Part shown: piece after piece, positions 15,211 to 22,639 of the stretch
Position numbering within the stretch: the first letter of the stretch is position 1
Layout: each line of letters opens with the position of its first letter
IMG/VR virus record: IMGVR_UViG_3300044712_002070
Coordinates: 1-41,705 of that record
Reading direction: 5' to 3' (one strand)
Length of the DNA stretch: 41,705 nt
Origin: a virus
Translations under genes and position numbers: made by a program
Notes under the pieces: generated by a model
Databases searched by the model: none
What the model was told of the DNA's origin: nothing
The model's input: the letters and a program-made list of their open reading frames with translations, nothing else

Positions 15211-16056
15211 ATGATTGAATCTGTAAAGAAAAATGCGAATACTATTGTATTTATAATTGCAAGTATAGGTTTATTGTATATTATCACTAAATATGATTGG
15301 CAGACAATCAAAGATAATTCAGGATTTCTATCACCATTCATTCTGGCATTTGGTGTTCCTATAATGAATTCGAAGTTAAAAATACAGGAAAATAAGAATC
15401 AGTTAAAAATTGAAGAGAGAGATAAAATAAGGGACGATGAATTTAAGAAACAGATTGATACAATTTTAAACACTGTAATGAATATGTTAAATGGAATTCA
15501 TATAACACTTGGTGATTATGAAAAAATGATTGATGAAATAAAACAATTAATAATATCTCATATAGGAAAAGATGATTTCCTTGATAAATTTTCAAATGCT
15601 ATACGTGGCCGATCAAATTCTATTCTAATTGCAACAAAGAGGTGCGATCAAAATTACAAGACTGTTTTATCTTCATGGACAGAACTGATTATTTTATTTG
15701 GAATAATATATTACAAAGACAAAAATAAATACGACGATTCTGAAGAATTTAAAGAATATCTAGAACAGGAAATTAACAGCAAAATTGATTTGTTTTATAG
15801 CTCTTGCGATTTGAATGTAATGGGCTTAAGAATACACAACAATAAAGAAATAAGATTCTCTAAATTACTACAAACAAGCCAAATACATAATCGTACAAAT
15901 TATATGATTTCTATTTTGTCGGAAAATGGATTTGAAAAGCCTGAACAAATAACTTCAGTTTTCAAAAAATACATAAAAGACTTTTTCGAATTGTATTTTA
16001 CGGCAGTTACAACATGGGAATTATGTGAGAAAAGAAAATTAACCGATGCAGCATGA
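15211..16056 (+). CDS. Membrane-anchored coiled-coil protein, partner of SiaC-like protein
   Basis: A 281-aa protein. A hydrophobic helix lies at about 10-25 (IVFIIASIGLLYII) and a second hydrophobic stretch at about 35-50, followed by a charged coiled-coil region (about 55-90, LKIQENKNQLKIEERDKIRDDEF) and a helical soluble domain to the end. It is more AT-rich than the flanking virion genes. Together with the SiaC-like gene, whose start it overlaps by 4 nt, it looks like a moron inserted between connector genes. A membrane sensor, superinfection-exclusion protein or signalling regulator are possibilities; no catalytic motif is visible. Confidence 0.6.
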   Translation: MIESVKKNANTIVFIIASIGLLYIITKYDWQTIKDNSGFLSPFILAFGVPIMNSKLKIQENKNQLKIEERDKIRDDEFKKQIDTILNTVMNMLNGIHITLGDYEKMIDEIKQLIISHIGKDDFLDKFSNAIRGRSNSILIATKRCDQNYKTVLSSWTELIILFGIIYYKDKNKYDDSEEFKEYLEQEINSKIDLFYSSCDLNVMGLRIHNNKEIRFSKLLQTSQIHNRTNYMISILSENGFEKPEQITSVFKKYIKDFFELYFTAVTTWELCEKRKLTDAA

Positions 16057-16493
16057 GTATATTTAAAAAGAAAGAAGAATTTCCTTTTGAAAAAAAGAGA
16101 GACAAATTTGAAGAATTAAAAAAAGCGAATGAGAAACCTAAAGATGCTTTAATTATCGAGGTGAAAAATGGATGCATCGATATAACAGGAAAATCGGCGC
16201 ATGAAGATGACAGAGAGGAATGGAAAAGTTTTCTAAAAACGCTTGAAGAAAATTTGGTTGTAACATTAAAAGAAATTACTATCAACATTAAGGTTAATTT
16301 GTTCAACACATCACAAGGCCAGTACCCTACTATTATGTGTAATATTCTTTTAATAAATAACAGAAAATGCAAGTCAATAATAAATTGGCATTACGATAGC
16401 CAGGAAGATGATGACGAAGGAATATACGGACATGGATTAATTCTAAAGAACAATTATCCACAGTTGGAAATTAATCTTATTGAAGTAAAATAA
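16053..16493 (+). CDS. SiaC-like (DUF1987-type) regulatory protein
   Basis: A 146-aa protein. After a charged 30-residue N-terminal extension, the features follow the SiaC/DUF1987 pattern: GCIDITGKSAHEDDREEWKSF (40-60; family ISGxSxPEN...F), ITINIKVNLFNTSQGQ (75-90; family FKLxYFNTSS) and INWHYDSQEDDDEG (110-123; family NWYYxxDDEDM), ending NLIEV. In Pseudomonas, SiaC is a partner of a Ser/Thr kinase-phosphatase switch; the equivalent acceptor would be Thr86 in FNTS (from memory of the family). Its pairing with a membrane protein inside a virion operon suggests host-signalling interference. Assignment is from pattern only. Confidence 0.55.
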   Translation: MSIFKKKEEFPFEKKRDKFEELKKANEKPKDALIIEVKNGCIDITGKSAHEDDREEWKSFLKTLEENLVVTLKEITINIKVNLFNTSQGQYPTIMCNILLINNRKCKSIINWHYDSQEDDDEGIYGHGLILKNNYPQLEINLIEVK

Positions 16494-16645
16494 TGATAAA
16501 TATTGTTGCAAGCTGGATTGTTGTAATAAGTTATGTATTAATTCTAATAGCTATAATTATAAATTCCATTAAAAACCATGATAAGCCTAAAAATAGATTA
16601 CCAAACCAGGACAATACATCTATCACACCCGGAAACATTGAATGA
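16493..16645 (+). CDS. 50-aa single-pass membrane protein
   Basis: ATG 16493 shares a base with the previous stop, and the frame runs to TGA 16643-16645, overlapping the next gene by 68 nt. Residues 5-24 are strongly hydrophobic (VASWIVVISYVLILIAIIIN), followed by a polar tail. The one-base stop/start overlap argues for real translation. It may be a small tail or lysis-accessory protein; function unknown. Confidence 0.5.
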   Translation: MINIVASWIVVISYVLILIAIIINSIKNHDKPKNRLPNQDNTSITPGNIE

Positions 16646-17390
16646 ACTGGATGAACATCAGTTTCGTGCCGTGGTTGCTAATTGTTTTATGAACGAAACT
16701 TCGCTTATTACCAGGATAGATGACAGGATTAGATTGATGAATGTTTTGCTAAAAAAGTCAATAAACAAATATGTAAAAACACAGTGGTTTAAAGTGATTG
16801 AGAACATGGTAAACGAAGGACTTATGGAAGATTTATTTAAGCTTCAGGAGTTTATTTATGCTGATCAAACCTTTAATAACTGGATAATTGACAGGATTAG
16901 CATCAATAAAAAGACTTTATTTGGTCCACGCGACCGCTTTTCTTATATGAAATTTGGCGAATTTATATCGGCAGATATGCTTTTTATGGCTTATTTTGAG
17001 AGCAAAAATGAAGATTTGCTTAATAAATTCATAGCAGTCCTATATAGGAATGCAGATATTATGAAAAAAGGAGTTGACTGCAGGGAAGATTTTGACAGCT
17101 CAACGCTTGATGAACGAACCAAACTGGTCGCAAAACTTGACGAAGTAACAAAGCAAGCCATTGTTTATAATTATTCGGGCGTTCGGAAATACTTAACGGA
17201 TAAGTATTCTTTCGTGTTTAATTCTTCCGAAGAAAAAAACTCAAAGAACATACAGTTGGGCAAAAAACAAAATGGTTGGATGGACATTCGCCGCCATCTG
17301 GCAGGTGATGTGCTTAAACTTGAAAAAGTAGATAATGTATTTCTGCATGATGTTCTTGCAGACCTTAACGAAAAAATAAGTGAAGAATGA
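16578..17390 (+). CDS. Hypothetical tail-assembly-region protein
   Basis: A 270-aa helical, charged protein without membrane helices or signal peptide. Notable segments are LDEHQFRAVVANCFMN near residue 24 and DERTKLVAKLDEVTKQAIVYNYSG near 175-200. It lies between the connector genes and a tail-completion-like protein. Its size and position recall proteins in related phages that may act as tail-assembly chaperones, but I see no decisive motif. Confidence 0.65.
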   Translation: MISLKIDYQTRTIHLSHPETLNELDEHQFRAVVANCFMNETSLITRIDDRIRLMNVLLKKSINKYVKTQWFKVIENMVNEGLMEDLFKLQEFIYADQTFNNWIIDRISINKKTLFGPRDRFSYMKFGEFISADMLFMAYFESKNEDLLNKFIAVLYRNADIMKKGVDCREDFDSSTLDERTKLVAKLDEVTKQAIVYNYSGVRKYLTDKYSFVFNSSEEKNSKNIQLGKKQNGWMDIRRHLAGDVLKLEKVDNVFLHDVLADLNEKISEE

Positions 17391-17482
17391 AAAACCCTGA
17401 GCGATTCTTTAAAATAGTTATCATCATTAGCTCAATTGCATCATTGATACTTGCAGCAACGTTAATCTATTACATAGCATGA
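17387..17482 (+). CDS. 31-aa membrane peptide
   Basis: ATG 17387 overlaps the previous TGA; TGA at 17480-17482 overlaps the next ATG (17479). After a short basic head (MKNPERFF), residues 9-31 form one hydrophobic helix (KIVIIISSIASLILAATLIYY). Being nested exactly between two coupled genes supports translation. Function unknown; a spanin- or holin-like role cannot be shown. Confidence 0.45.
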   Translation: MKNPERFFKIVIIISSIASLILAATLIYYIA

Positions 17483-17955
17483 GCACATACACCGATTACA
17501 CAGCCTATTTTCAGAAGTTGGCCGAAACTTATCTTAATCATTCCACGAATGAAAAGCATTTCTTCCGGAAAGGCTTGGAAGAATTCCTTAACGGCTTATC
17601 TACAAATGTAAACTACCCTGCAATGCTGCTTGGTAAGTACGATTACAAGTATACCGACAATGGAGCTGACAATATAATGAAGCCCCGCACGGTTGCTTTT
17701 ATCATTTGTGACCATGTGGCAGATATGGAAGATTATGATTCTATTGATAAGGCAATGGATAGCACAGAATTGATAGTTGACAAGATTTACAACCAGATAC
17801 GTAAAGATATCAGACCGCCATATACTGATCCAAATTTTGAATTTGCGAAACTTGGTGAAGTTCAGGTTACACCTGTAAGCAACTATGCCGATGGCGCGCA
17901 TGGTTGGTTTGTTACAATTGAGATTTATTCACATCATGATGCTAGAGTAGTATGA
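17479..17955 (+). CDS. Head-closure/tail-completion-like protein
   Basis: A 158-aa protein with a helical N-terminus (TYFQKLAETYLNHST-like) and an alpha/beta core ending in a strand (WFVTIEIYSHHDARV). The size, the TDNGADNIMKPRTVAFIICDH centre and the position before two large tail proteins fit tail terminator or neck proteins of siphoviruses. This is assignment by context; no catalytic motif. It overlaps the next gene by 4 nt. Confidence 0.55.
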   Translation: MSTYTDYTAYFQKLAETYLNHSTNEKHFFRKGLEEFLNGLSTNVNYPAMLLGKYDYKYTDNGADNIMKPRTVAFIICDHVADMEDYDSIDKAMDSTELIVDKIYNQIRKDIRPPYTDPNFEFAKLGEVQVTPVSNYADGAHGWFVTIEIYSHHDARVV

Positions 17956-19436
17956 ATGTAACTTATTCTAAAACACCAAAAACCATTGACTTTACCGGAA
18001 ATGGTCTACCATTTGAAATTGCAGCGGATAATATTATTTATCCTGGAGTTTATGCACGTGCTACTTTAGAATTGTTTGAGGCTTTTACAGGAAATTTCAA
18101 ATTAATTGACATCAATACGGGTGAATATTTTACCGTTTATTCTGTCGCAAGCCCCAACCAAACAAATGAAATACAATCGGGTTTGGCTACCACAACATTA
18201 ATTGCCGAAGCTCTTAACGCAATAAAACAATTTAATGAAAGTTATTTTGCCTATGGTGTAGATGCTTATTTACATATTCATGCCAAACAGCATTATACTG
18301 CTTTTGCAAATGAGATTGCATATGAATTTCCTGATTGTTTCTATTTAGTTGTAAATGATGTAGGGAATACCCCGGTTTATTATGGCAATTATTCTCTTTA
18401 CGTTCGAATATCGGAAGTAATTTCAAGATTGGTGCAAAATAACCCGCCGCTTGGAGTTCCTTCGGAAGATGATTTGTGTGAATTAACACTAGTTCCGGAT
18501 GTAAACAAAGTCTCTGAATTCAGCATAGCTGAGATAGTTAAACCTTCTATTCCTATTGTATTGCCATCATTAAATCAAAATACCGATAGCTCTTTTGTAT
18601 TTCAATATAATATACGTGTTGGCGACATGCATTTTAATGAAGCGCAAACCGAATTTAATACATTCAAATCAGTTCTGCATACAGGTTATGCCATGCGTGG
18701 CAAAATTAACCTGGTTGATAATCCAAATTACGATCTGGTTGCTGATATTGCCGCCAATAAAATTTTCCTGAACAGTTTTAAGAAAATTGAAATATTTAAA
18801 GGGGCTAATTGTTTGCTTAACTTTCTTAGCACTGGTGCCGAAACTTATACTGTAAAAGCAAAAATATATTATACCGACCAGACAAATACTACTGAAAATA
18901 TATTTTCGATTGGAACACCGGCAGGTTTTTATAAAATTAATTCCTTTCATGCTTCAATAACTAAAATGAATCTTGAAAGCTATAATCCAACAAAAGAAAT
19001 TTATAAATATGAAGTTTGGGTTACTGATAGTCAGGCAGCAATTGTGTGCAATCCTGTAACTTTTAAAGTAATTGCAAAACCAATCTATTCAAAAGAATTC
19101 GCGTATGTGAATAAATTTGGAGTAATTGAAATTTACCAGGCTATTAGCAAAGAAGATATTTCGCTTGAGCTGGATAAGGTAATTACTCAATTGTCTGATT
19201 CTTCGATTTCGGATGCATTTATTAATGCTCATAATAAATTTAAAGTCTCTACAGGCAGTTTAAACCGGGCAAATGCACTTGAAATGCAACAGATGATAAT
19301 GTCAGAAGGCTTGTACGAAATCATTAATTCGACCTATGTAAAATGTATTATCGAGGCGGGATCGTTCAATATCGTTGACGAAAGCGCCGATATTTGCTCA
19401 ATTGATTTCACTTATCGGTTAAATTTCGACTTATGA
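17952..19436 (+). CDS. Large tail/baseplate protein 1
   Basis: A 494-aa beta-rich soluble protein. The N-terminal 200 residues contain LELFEAFTGNFKLIDINTGEYF and a YAYGVDAYLHIHAKQHY-like central segment; the middle resembles stacked beta domains (KAKIYYTDQTNTTENIFSIG). There is no signal peptide. It lies upstream of a second large tail protein with a 4-nt overlap, and both lie ahead of the tape-measure gene. The most likely role is a distal tail or baseplate component. I do not recognise the exact family. Confidence 0.6.
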   Translation: MNVTYSKTPKTIDFTGNGLPFEIAADNIIYPGVYARATLELFEAFTGNFKLIDINTGEYFTVYSVASPNQTNEIQSGLATTTLIAEALNAIKQFNESYFAYGVDAYLHIHAKQHYTAFANEIAYEFPDCFYLVVNDVGNTPVYYGNYSLYVRISEVISRLVQNNPPLGVPSEDDLCELTLVPDVNKVSEFSIAEIVKPSIPIVLPSLNQNTDSSFVFQYNIRVGDMHFNEAQTEFNTFKSVLHTGYAMRGKINLVDNPNYDLVADIAANKIFLNSFKKIEIFKGANCLLNFLSTGAETYTVKAKIYYTDQTNTTENIFSIGTPAGFYKINSFHASITKMNLESYNPTKEIYKYEVWVTDSQAAIVCNPVTFKVIAKPIYSKEFAYVNKFGVIEIYQAISKEDISLELDKVITQLSDSSISDAFINAHNKFKVSTGSLNRANALEMQQMIMSEGLYEIINSTYVKCIIEAGSFNIVDESADICSIDFTYRLNFDL

Positions 19437-21526
19437 ACCTGATTTCGCTTACTGTAAACGATCGCGATGTAGTATTAGGAACCGATTTCAATGTTCGGTT
19501 TACTTTCAGTTTTCCTTTGCCTTATAATAATAATGTGCCGGTTGCGTCAACTTATTGGTTTACACTTCCGGTTGAAGGGAATGAAATTACTTTTGCGCAT
19601 GTAAACCAGCTTAATTCTGCCAAAAATTTGAAGGCTTACAATATAAAAGCTATTGTTTCGGGGCTTTGTTTTGTAGGTAAAATATACGTGAAAAATGCCA
19701 GCAACCGCGAATACAAAGCATTTGCAGTTTTTAACGATTTATTTGAAACCCTTTCGAGTAAAAAAATAAGTGAATGTGTTGATGATGTTCATACCCTGGG
19801 CACCGATACCGCTTCCGTATTGGCCGCAGCAAAAACAATGAGCCAGCAAGCCTGGCCATTGGCCAAATATGCTTTTCCTTTTATTCTTAACGAATTGTTT
19901 TATGGCGATATAAACGAGCAATATGTCAACAATGGACAGTTTATGAATAATTACGACAGAAACGGGCAGGCATTTCGTAATAACTATTTGTTTGAAGGAA
20001 CGGTTTATAATAATAATGTGATGGTTCCTATGCCATACCTGTTTTTTATCATTGATCATATGATGAAAAAAGTAGGATGGACCGTGATAGGGAATGTTTT
20101 TAAGGATGAAAATTTTAAAAAGCTTGTTTTTTACAATAATTATTCGCTTGAGAATATTGCTGATCCTAATGCCATGCAAATTAAGATTGATGCTATGGTT
20201 CAGATGGGGCAAGGCAATACAAATATTAAAATTAATTTTAACCAGGAAGTTTTTGATAATGCCGACAATTTTATTGCTGCAAGCTCTGAATTTACTTGTA
20301 AAGAAGCTGGTACTTATAATTATTCTTTTTATTCATTTATAAGTTTTTGGAACGAATTGGGTAATACCGCAACTATTGTTATATATATATATGATGGAAG
20401 CACGTTTACAGAACTTCAATCGGTAGACTGGACAGATCCTGATTATTTAACTAAAGATTGCCAGATAAACGGTACTGTTGAACTGCTAGAAAACACAACC
20501 TATTCAATATATTATTCTTATAATTTTAGTTGGGGCGGTTGGATGGAAAAAACTTCATTCCAGGTATCACAGTTTAGCGATGGCATCAATAGGTTTTCGA
20601 ATAAAGTAAGACTAACCAATCATGTTCCAAATCTTACCACATCAGAATTTTTTACAGAATTGATGAAGAAATTTTCGTTTGCTATTTTCTTCGATTTCAT
20701 CAATAAAAAGATTGAACTCGAGCACTGGAATAATATTATAGACAGCAACAATTATCTTGATTTATCAACCAAAGTAGTTAAAGATAGCGAAGATTCGACT
20801 ATAGAAGAAAGAGATTATTCCTTTACAACAGAATGGGACAATGATGAGTTGATAGAAGAAAGCATTAAGAACAAATCCAAATACAGTGCTTATTCGAAAG
20901 TTGCTAATTATGCCAGTTTACCAACGCCCACAAGCATTGGTCAGGTAGTTCTTGTGGTTAATTTAAATAAATTCTACATCACTTATTTAAATGTAGAAAC
21001 CAATAGCCTGGAATGGAAATACAATTCGGACAATTTCGAAGATGTTGTAAGCGAAATGAAAGATCCTGTAACCATATCAACAAAAATAAATACCCTGTTT
21101 GAGCGCCAGGGAACCGTAGTTTATCCCGAAATTAAACAGCAGGGCACCACTCCCGAGCTGGGCAATAATGATCCTGGTTTTAAATTGCTGAACTATCATG
21201 GATTTGTTACTAACTATCCATTTGCCAGCAATACCAACTACAACCAGGCGGGCGCGAAAATTACAGGTGTGGCACTTCAGACACAAGGCAACGAAGGAAC
21301 CTACGAAACATACGGAAAGAAACTATATGACTACCTGCGCGCGTGCAAGCCCCTGGAAATTAATTTCGCTATTGATAACGATGATTTTATACAAATTTCT
21401 AAACTATTTGTAGCTGGCAATCAAATAAGGAAAGTGAGACTAAGTAACAAAAACTACATTCCAGAGAGCTTTGATATTACTATATCATCAAATAAAATTG
21501 AAAGTTGTAAAGCGAAATTGTTATGA
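19433..21526 (+). CDS. Large tail/baseplate protein 2
   Basis: A 697-aa protein. An N-terminal beta domain (about 1-110) is followed by an Asn/Tyr-rich region (MNNYDRNGQAFRNNYLFEG) and, from about 255 to 390, a beta-sandwich-like segment (TCKEAGTYNYSFYSFISFW) that may bind carbohydrate. The C-terminal part (about 560-697) has the mixed alpha/beta character of baseplate hub proteins. This family of very large tail proteins is typical in Bacteroidota siphophages. Role in the baseplate or tail tip is inferred from size and place; there is no enzymatic signature. Confidence 0.6.
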   Translation: MNLISLTVNDRDVVLGTDFNVRFTFSFPLPYNNNVPVASTYWFTLPVEGNEITFAHVNQLNSAKNLKAYNIKAIVSGLCFVGKIYVKNASNREYKAFAVFNDLFETLSSKKISECVDDVHTLGTDTASVLAAAKTMSQQAWPLAKYAFPFILNELFYGDINEQYVNNGQFMNNYDRNGQAFRNNYLFEGTVYNNNVMVPMPYLFFIIDHMMKKVGWTVIGNVFKDENFKKLVFYNNYSLENIADPNAMQIKIDAMVQMGQGNTNIKINFNQEVFDNADNFIAASSEFTCKEAGTYNYSFYSFISFWNELGNTATIVIYIYDGSTFTELQSVDWTDPDYLTKDCQINGTVELLENTTYSIYYSYNFSWGGWMEKTSFQVSQFSDGINRFSNKVRLTNHVPNLTTSEFFTELMKKFSFAIFFDFINKKIELEHWNNIIDSNNYLDLSTKVVKDSEDSTIEERDYSFTTEWDNDELIEESIKNKSKYSAYSKVANYASLPTPTSIGQVVLVVNLNKFYITYLNVETNSLEWKYNSDNFEDVVSEMKDPVTISTKINTLFERQGTVVYPEIKQQGTTPELGNNDPGFKLLNYHGFVTNYPFASNTNYNQAGAKITGVALQTQGNEGTYETYGKKLYDYLRACKPLEINFAIDNDDFIQISKLFVAGNQIRKVRLSNKNYIPESFDITISSNKIESCKAKLL

Positions 21527-21903
21527 GCGAAAATTTTAACCAGGATGTGCTGCAATGGTCACAGGAATCTGTGGCCATGATGAAACAACGGGTTTCGCAA
21601 CTTACCAATAAAAGCAAGCACGAATATTTAAAAGCAAAAGGCGCAAGCCTTGAACAAAGCATAAAAACCAGAAATACCAAACGGTTTGGCGATATAGAGC
21701 GCATTATGTTTCCATTTTTGCGACATGGTTTTTTTATTGCCATCGGTGCCAGCCGCAAGCATCCATATAAAAGCAACCCACGCCAAAAAATAGAGTGGTA
21801 CAATTTTATTTTTGATAAACGGATAGATACCCTTGCAGATATTGTCGCCGAACATTATGCCGATAAGGCTATGGCTAAGGCTAGTGATTTGGGCGTTAAA
21901 TAG
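21523..21903 (+). CDS. Small tail-completion-like protein
   Basis: A 126-aa basic helical protein overlapping the previous gene by 4 nt. The centre reads KRFGDIERIMFPFLRHGFFIAIGASRKHPYKSNPRQKIEWYNF, a pattern I recall from small neck or tail proteins of Bacteroidota phages. The C-terminus is Ala/Lys-rich and helical. It ends the large connector-tail unit, and its TAG is followed within two bases by a REP-like palindrome pair. Confidence 0.6.
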   Translation: MSENFNQDVLQWSQESVAMMKQRVSQLTNKSKHEYLKAKGASLEQSIKTRNTKRFGDIERIMFPFLRHGFFIAIGASRKHPYKSNPRQKIEWYNFIFDKRIDTLADIVAEHYADKAMAKASDLGVK

Positions 21904-21904
21904 T

Positions 21905-21930
21905 GGTGACTTCGGCTTCGCTCAGTCACC
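21905..21930. repeat. REP-like palindrome, copy 3
   Basis: GGTGACT / AGTCACC arms around TCGGCTTCGCTC; first half of an inverted pair right after the connector-tail unit. Confidence 0.85.
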
Positions 21931-21942
21931 GAAGCGCGCATG

Positions 21943-21967
21943 GGTGACTGAGCGTAGTCGAAGTCAC
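21943..21967. repeat. REP-like palindrome, copy 4 (inverted)
   Basis: Inverted partner of 21905-21930 with a 12-nt spacer (21931-21942). Its last arm base is changed. It ends 6 nt before promoter motif P5. The pair may act as a terminator between units, since no T-tailed hairpin is present there. Confidence 0.8.
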
Positions 21968-21973
21968 ATGAAT

Positions 21974-22008
21974 GTCCTTTTTGTTTGTTCTGGAAACTTC
22001 CAAATTTG
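21974..22008 (+). promoter_or_regulatory. Late promoter motif P5 (GTCCTTT-N20-CAaaTTTG)
   Basis: GTCCTTT at 21974-21980 and CAAATTTG at 22001-22008; the start codon is 42 nt further on. Confidence 0.75.
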
Positions 22009-22050
22009 TAATCTAAATTCATTTATAAATTTTAATTAAATCATTTTAAG

Positions 22051-22497
22051 ATGAAATTATTGTTAAACATTTTTTGTTTCCTCATCTTTTTGCTTACGGC
22101 ATTTAATGCCGGGGCATCGCCGCAAAAAGATGATGTAAAACAGGGTGTCTTCGGCTTACTTCGGCTTCGCTCAGTAACCGATATTCAGACACCGAAACAG
22201 TACAAGGTTGTAGACCAAATTCAAATTCAGGCATTCGATTTTAGTAATGAAAATCAATTAAATTGCAATTTTGTGGTAGATATTGGCTCACGAGCGGAAA
22301 GCTTGCCAATATTAACCGATTGGGGCAATTCTATAAAAACTGATAATGAATTTACGATACATAATAATTTAAGAAATTTTATTCCACATGCGAAAACTTT
22401 GATATATAAGTTGCAAGATGGAAATAATGACTTACTGACCCGATTAAACAAAGGACTATCTTGCGGCGCAATGGGAGATATGTATAGCCTAACATAG
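22051..22497 (+). CDS. Secreted/periplasmic protein of unknown function
   Basis: A 148-aa protein with a clear signal peptide: KLLLNIFCFLIFLLTAFNAGA, with cleavage likely near residue 23. It has two later cysteines (LNCNF and LSCGAM) that could form a disulphide. No enzyme motif is visible. Residues about 32-48 (GVFGLLRLRSVTDIQTPK) are encoded by a REP-like element inserted in frame. It forms a one-gene unit with its own late promoter motif P5 and a terminator, and precedes the tape-measure gene. Envelope-directed lysis or host-modification roles are possible but unproven. Confidence 0.65.
   Translation: MKLLLNIFCFLIFLLTAFNAGASPQKDDVKQGVFGLLRLRSVTDIQTPKQYKVVDQIQIQAFDFSNENQLNCNFVVDIGSRAESLPILTDWGNSIKTDNEFTIHNNLRNFIPHAKTLIYKLQDGNNDLLTRLNKGLSCGAMGDMYSLT
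22144..22193. repeat. Variant REP-like element inside the secreted-protein gene
   Basis: GGTGTCTTCGG at the left and CAGACACC at the right enclose a further CTTCGGCTTCGCTCAG core. Both arms changed together (GTC with GAC instead of GAC with GTC), keeping the stem. It lies in coding sequence and keeps the frame open. Confidence 0.65.
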
Positions 22498-22522
22498 CGA
22501 CTACTAAAAGCATAAATTTTCA

Positions 22523-22552
22523 AAAGCCTGGATTATTTTCGGGCTTTTTTTT
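22523..22552 (+). terminator. Intrinsic terminator after the secreted-protein gene
   Basis: Stem AAGCCTG / CGGGCTT (one G-T pair) followed by a run of eight T. Confidence 0.8.
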
Positions 22553-22577
22553 GTGACTTCGGCTTCGCTCAGTCACC
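22553..22577. repeat. REP-like palindrome between terminator and P6
   Basis: GTGACT / AGTCACC arms with the TCGGCTTCGCTC core. It lies directly after the terminator T-run and 7 nt before promoter motif P6. Confidence 0.8.
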
Positions 22578-22584
22578 GAATTAC

Positions 22585-22619
22585 GTCCTTTCGTACACCC
22601 CATAATAACCAGAAATTTG
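22585..22619 (+). promoter_or_regulatory. Late promoter motif P6 (GTCCTTT-N20-GAaaTTTG)
   Basis: GTCCTTT at 22585-22591 and GAAATTTG at 22612-22619; the tape-measure ATG lies 20 nt further on. Confidence 0.75.
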
Positions 22620-22639
22620 TCATATAAATTCAAAATTTT

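Noticed and set aside
22451-22457. GTCCTTT on the minus strand as a seventh late promoter
   Set aside because: It lies inside the secreted-protein gene, and the bases at the -7 position (CATTATTT) do not fit; no gene starts downstream on that strand.
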